Source: an uncultured Muribaculum sp. (GTDB taxonomy: Bacteria; Bacteroidota; Bacteroidia; Bacteroidales; Muribaculaceae). From it: a DNA stretch of 64,000 bases. The notes beneath the pieces are model-generated. The model was not told where the DNA came from and searched no databases. It was given only the letters and a program-made list of their open reading frames with translations. Both the position numbers and the translations under genes were made by a program. Below, piece after piece: positions 61,123-64,000 of this stretch; position 1 is the stretch's first letter; the number at the start of each line of letters is the position of its first letter. The stretch is taken from positions 43,297 through 107,296 of the forward strand of contig CAJTSK010000007.1 of NCBI GenBank assembly GCA_910578835.1, written 5' to 3'.

Positions 61123-61155
61123 ATTGCGGATGAAAATTAAAAGTGGTAACTTTGC
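61123..61155 (+). promoter_or_regulatory. Promoter of tgt with nearly no leader
   Basis: ATTG (61123-61126), 20 bases, TAACTTTGC (61147-61155). Transcription would start at about 61160-61162, only 2-4 bases before the tgt ATG at 61164, so the mRNA would be almost leaderless unless read through from the M16 gene. Confidence 0.55.
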
Positions 61156-61163
61156 ATCAGAAT

Positions 61164-62294
61164 ATGGATTTTAAACTGATAGCAACAGATAAGGCGAGCA
61201 ATGCGCGCGCGGGACTCATTACCACCGCACATGGTGAGATTGAGACCCCGATATTTATGCCCGTAGGTACTGCCGGCACGGTAAAGGCTGTGCATCAGCG
61301 GGAGCTTGCCGATGATATACATGCCCAGATAATCCTGGGTAATACCTACCACCTGTATCTCCGCCCCGGCACCGATATAATTCATAAGGCAGGCGGACTC
61401 CACAAGTTCAATGGCTGGCAAAAGCCTATATTGACCGATAGCGGCGGTTTTCAGGTATTTTCTCTTTCGGCTAATCGCAAGTTGAAAGAGGAGGGGGCAT
61501 GGTTTCGCAGTCATATTGACGGCTCTAAACACCTGTTCACACCTGAAAATGTAGTGGATATACAGCGTATCATAGGCTCTGACATCATGATGGCGCTCGA
61601 TGAGTGTCCTCCCGGAACATCTGACTACGACTATGCCAAGAAGTCGCTTGGCTTGACGTTGCGTTGGCTTAAACGTGGCTGGGAGCACTACAAATCGACA
61701 GAGGGGCTATATGGCTATAGTCAGGCTTATTTCCCGATAGTCCAGGGTTGTACCTATCCTGATTTACGTCGTGAATCGGCAAAATTTGTGGCTGACCTCG
61801 GCGCCGACGGTAATGCCATCGGAGGTCTTGCCGTAGGTGAACCTGCAGAGGTGATGTACGACATGATTGAGGTGGTCAACGAAATACTTCCTGCCGACCG
61901 TCCACGCTATCTTATGGGTGTAGGCACGCCGGCAAATATCCTTGAGGCGATTGACCGTGGAGTTGACATGATGGACTGTGTGATGCCCACTCGTAACGGA
62001 CGTAATGGAATGCTTTTCACCGCCCACGGCATAATGAATATGCGCAATAAGAAGTGGGCTGATGATTTCTCACCGCTTCAGGAAGATGGCCCGAGCTATG
62101 TCGACCGTTTCTATACGAAGGCATATGTGCGACATCTGTTTGTTGCCGATGAGATACTTGCCATGCAAATTGCCTCGATACATAATCTTGCATTTTATCT
62201 ATGGCTCGTCGGGGAAGCTCGCCGTCATATTATTGCCGGTGATTTCAAACCGTGGAAAAATGAAATGGTTGAGCGCGTAACGCGACGCCTCTAA
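61164..62294 (+). CDS. tgt: Queuine tRNA-ribosyltransferase
   Basis: 376 residues from the ATG at 61164. Exchanges guanine 34 in tRNAs with GUN anticodons for preQ1. The start MDFKLIATDKASNARAGLI is the family N-terminus, so a longer start at 61143 is not needed. Motifs: TPIFMPVGTAGTVKAV, TDSGGFQVFSL (catalytic Asp), and the zinc-binding region near the C-terminus is altered from the E. coli pattern in length but the fold-forming GRNGMLFT segment is intact. Followed by lptF/G family gene. Confidence 0.95.
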   Translation: MDFKLIATDKASNARAGLITTAHGEIETPIFMPVGTAGTVKAVHQRELADDIHAQIILGNTYHLYLRPGTDIIHKAGGLHKFNGWQKPILTDSGGFQVFSLSANRKLKEEGAWFRSHIDGSKHLFTPENVVDIQRIIGSDIMMALDECPPGTSDYDYAKKSLGLTLRWLKRGWEHYKSTEGLYGYSQAYFPIVQGCTYPDLRRESAKFVADLGADGNAIGGLAVGEPAEVMYDMIEVVNEILPADRPRYLMGVGTPANILEAIDRGVDMMDCVMPTRNGRNGMLFTAHGIMNMRNKKWADDFSPLQEDGPSYVDRFYTKAYVRHLFVADEILAMQIASIHNLAFYLWLVGEARRHIIAGDFKPWKNEMVERVTRRL

Positions 62295-62306
62295 TTGCTC
62301 TGATTG

Positions 62307-63380
62307 ATGTTCAAGATACTTGACCGTTACATAATAAAGAAGTTTCTCGGAACTTACCTGTTTGCCATCGCCCTTATCCTGGCGATTACAATCATGTTTG
62401 ACGTCAATGAAAAGCTTGACTCATTTCTGAAAGCCCCTTTAAAGGCTACAATATTTGACTATTTCTTGAACTTTTTGCCATATTTTGCCAATCAGTTCAG
62501 CCCGTTATTTACGTTTATTGCGTGTATATTCTTCACGTCAAAACTCGCTGACCAGTCGGAGATAATCGCCATGCTGTCGTCGGGGGTGAGCTTCCGCAGG
62601 CTTTTGCGCCCATATATGGTGTCGGCGGCTGTCATTGCTGCGTCGACATGGATATTGAGTGCATATATCATCCCTCCTGCCAACGTTAAGCGTATCGAAT
62701 ATACCAATACCTATGTAAAGAATAAGCGAGTCGACTATGGCAACAATATCCAGATGATGGTAGCTCCCGGTGAAATCGCCTATATGAGCCGATATGACAA
62801 CACGACAAAGACCGGATACCGCTTCTCGCTTGACAAGTTTGAAGGCAAGAAGCTTGTGTCGCGTCTGACGGCTTCGACCATACGTTGGGACTCTATGTAC
62901 CATTGGCAGGTACGCGACTATATGATCCGCGATATCCAGGGCATGAAGGAGTCGATTACAAAAGGTACGCGTCTGGACACTATTATCCCCTTTGAGCCGC
63001 GAGACTTCCTTATCTCCAAAAATGACCAGGAGACTATGACCTCGGCTGAATTGCGGGAGTATATTGACCGTCAGAAAGCACGTGGAGTCGCTAATATCAA
63101 GGCGTTTGAGATTGAGAATGAGCGTCGCTACGCCATGTGTGCGGCGGCATTCATCCTTACTATCATAGGTATGTCGCTTTCGTCAAAGAAGGTGAAAGGC
63201 GGTATGGGCGTGAACATAGGCGTGGGGCTTGTGCTGAGTTTCGGCTATATCCTCTTTATGACCGTGACATCAACATTTGCCGTCTCAGGCTATACGTCGC
63301 CGTTCGTAGCGATGTGGATTCCCAATTTCCTCTATATCATAATCGCGATAGTGCTTTATCGCAGGGCATCGACGGGGTAG
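62307..63380 (+). CDS. LptF/LptG-family permease (YjgP/YjgQ)
   Basis: 357 residues from the ATG at 62307 (a TTG lies 3 bases earlier). Six membrane helices: one at about 13-33 after LDRYIIKKFLGTYLFAI, others near 55-75, 95-118, and three after residue 270, with a periplasmic beta-jellyroll between. It should be part of the LPS transport complex LptB2FG, moving LPS out of the inner membrane. It begins 12 bases after tgt. Whether it is LptF or LptG cannot be told with certainty. Confidence 0.92.
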   Translation: MFKILDRYIIKKFLGTYLFAIALILAITIMFDVNEKLDSFLKAPLKATIFDYFLNFLPYFANQFSPLFTFIACIFFTSKLADQSEIIAMLSSGVSFRRLLRPYMVSAAVIAASTWILSAYIIPPANVKRIEYTNTYVKNKRVDYGNNIQMMVAPGEIAYMSRYDNTTKTGYRFSLDKFEGKKLVSRLTASTIRWDSMYHWQVRDYMIRDIQGMKESITKGTRLDTIIPFEPRDFLISKNDQETMTSAELREYIDRQKARGVANIKAFEIENERRYAMCAAAFILTIIGMSLSSKKVKGGMGVNIGVGLVLSFGYILFMTVTSTFAVSGYTSPFVAMWIPNFLYIIIAIVLYRRASTG

Positions 63381-63396
63381 GGTTAGGGCGCGTTTC

Positions 63397-63852
63397 TTAA
63401 TCTTCCATCTTCACTCCTTTGAATTGTCCGAGAATATTGAATTTCAGTTCTACGCCGTCAGATAGCCCTACTTCGTGACCGCCTGATTTTTTCAGTATCT
63501 TCACGATTTTCAAACCGTCGAAATTCTTTTTGACATAGTTCCGTATTACCCGTGGGATGAGTCCTCCGGGCACTTCTCGTGTCTTGCAGTTGACTGAAGT
63601 CCACTTTCCTGAATTGTTAAATTCAATAGTGGTGCCGTTTACGAGTCTTACATCGTAGTCGGTCTTTTTGAGCAGATGACGGTCAATCTTAATCATGCCT
63701 ATCTTGGCTTTCGGGAAATATTCATCCAGCATTTGCCGGGCTTCTTCAGGCAATTGTTCGCGCTTGATGGTGTAGGAGTCGCCAAGTGAAAATGCAAACG
63801 CCCCACTTGAAGCAACGAGTATCAACATCAATGTAATCAGTAATTTTTTCAT
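63397..63852 (-). CDS. PepSY-like periplasmic protein
   Basis: 151 residues with a signal peptide (cleavage near AFAF, residues 18-21). Two PepSY-like repeats of the type seen in Bacteroidetes (PF11396): LPEEARQMLDEYFPKAKIGMIKID and YVKKNFDGLKIVKILKKS. A small beta-alpha protein, possibly a protein inhibitor or binding protein in the periplasm; function unknown. It converges on the LptF/G gene with 16 bases between the stops. Confidence 0.8.
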   Translation of the reverse strand: MKKLLITLMLILVASSGAFAFSLGDSYTIKREQLPEEARQMLDEYFPKAKIGMIKIDRHLLKKTDYDVRLVNGTTIEFNNSGKWTSVNCKTREVPGGLIPRVIRNYVKKNFDGLKIVKILKKSGGHEVGLSDGVELKFNILGQFKGVKMED

Positions 63853-64000
63853 GACAAATAAGTTTAAGATAATAACACCTGTCTCCGGTAAAAAGATTCC
63901 GTTGGTTTATCATGGTGCAATCCTGATGTGCATTGCGCTAAATGTGGCTCAGTAGAAAATCAGTGGGGATAAGCATAAAGGTTTGCAATACGGAAAAGGA

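Overview
The window is a stretch of chromosome from a gut-type Bacteroidales bacterium. Within that order a Muribaculaceae-like relative is my best guess, but I could not test it. The reasons for the order are: Bacteroidota-type -7 boxes (TAnnTTTG) before many genes, several with a TTTG about 19-20 bases upstream; almost no Shine-Dalgarno sequences; a complete Na+-translocating NADH:quinone reductase (nqrABCDEF); a Bacteroidetes-style ExbB/ExbD/ExbD/TonB cluster; a DUF5606 protein; a fused aspartokinase/homoserine dehydrogenase; and secreted GH43 and PL10 polysaccharide-degrading enzymes. I found no insertion sequences, phage genes, CRISPR arrays, rRNAs or tRNAs. The region reads as vertically inherited chromosome with some accessory carbohydrate genes.

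Layout. 0-3 kb: partial ECF sigma factor with an overlapping membrane lipoprotein, then a Wzi-like outer-membrane protein and a lipocalin-like lipoprotein. 3-10.5 kb: threonine operon thrA - phosphoglycerate-mutase-like protein (probably the missing homoserine kinase) - thrC, then lon. 10.6-14.7 kb: DUF5606 protein, a Yip1-like membrane protein with smpB, a methyltransferase and pgk. 14.7-18 kb: an intergenic region with a possible small transcript, then a LytTR regulator and its TPR-containing sensor kinase. 18-21.8 kb: prfA, a repeat-containing membrane protein and pyrF with 4-base overlaps, and a DUF4136 lipoprotein. 22-27 kb: putrescine synthesis from agmatine (aguA, aguB) with a small protein, an NfeD/SPFH pair, and a second ECF sigma factor with its membrane partner. 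27-33.6 kb: gpmI; and, on the other strand, a small membrane protein - dxs - trkA - trkH. 33.7-39.6 kb: the nqr operon. 40-43.3 kb: the TonB energising complex. 43.4-45.9 kb: an acidic small protein, an OmpA-like protein, a TlpA-like thioredoxin and a VanZ protein. 46-48.8 kb: two tandem sodium-dependent transporters. 48.8-53.1 kb: fucP - cytidylyltransferase/GHMP-like fusion - fcl - aldose epimerase. 53.2-56.6 kb: GH43-CBM6 enzyme, mini-metalloprotease-like protein, ogt and PL10 pectate lyase. 56.8-63.4 kb: GT4 glycosyltransferase, flippase-like protein, kdsB, a zinc-site-less M16 protein, tgt and an LptF/LptG-family permease. 63.4-63.9 kb: a PepSY-like periplasmic protein.

How the parts fit. 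Glycolysis (pgk, gpmI), sodium energetics (Nqr makes the Na+ gradient that the two NSS transporters may use), TonB-driven uptake, and polysaccharide degradation with sugar import match an anaerobic glycan-degrading gut bacterium. The least conventional pieces are the fucP-fcl cluster, whose fusion protein has lost its recognisable GHMP kinase phosphate loop; a helically phased GTTAC repeat array before the GH43 gene; a promoter-sORF-hairpin unit near 15 kb; the inactive-looking M16 protein; and an ExbD with a calcium-loop-like insert.
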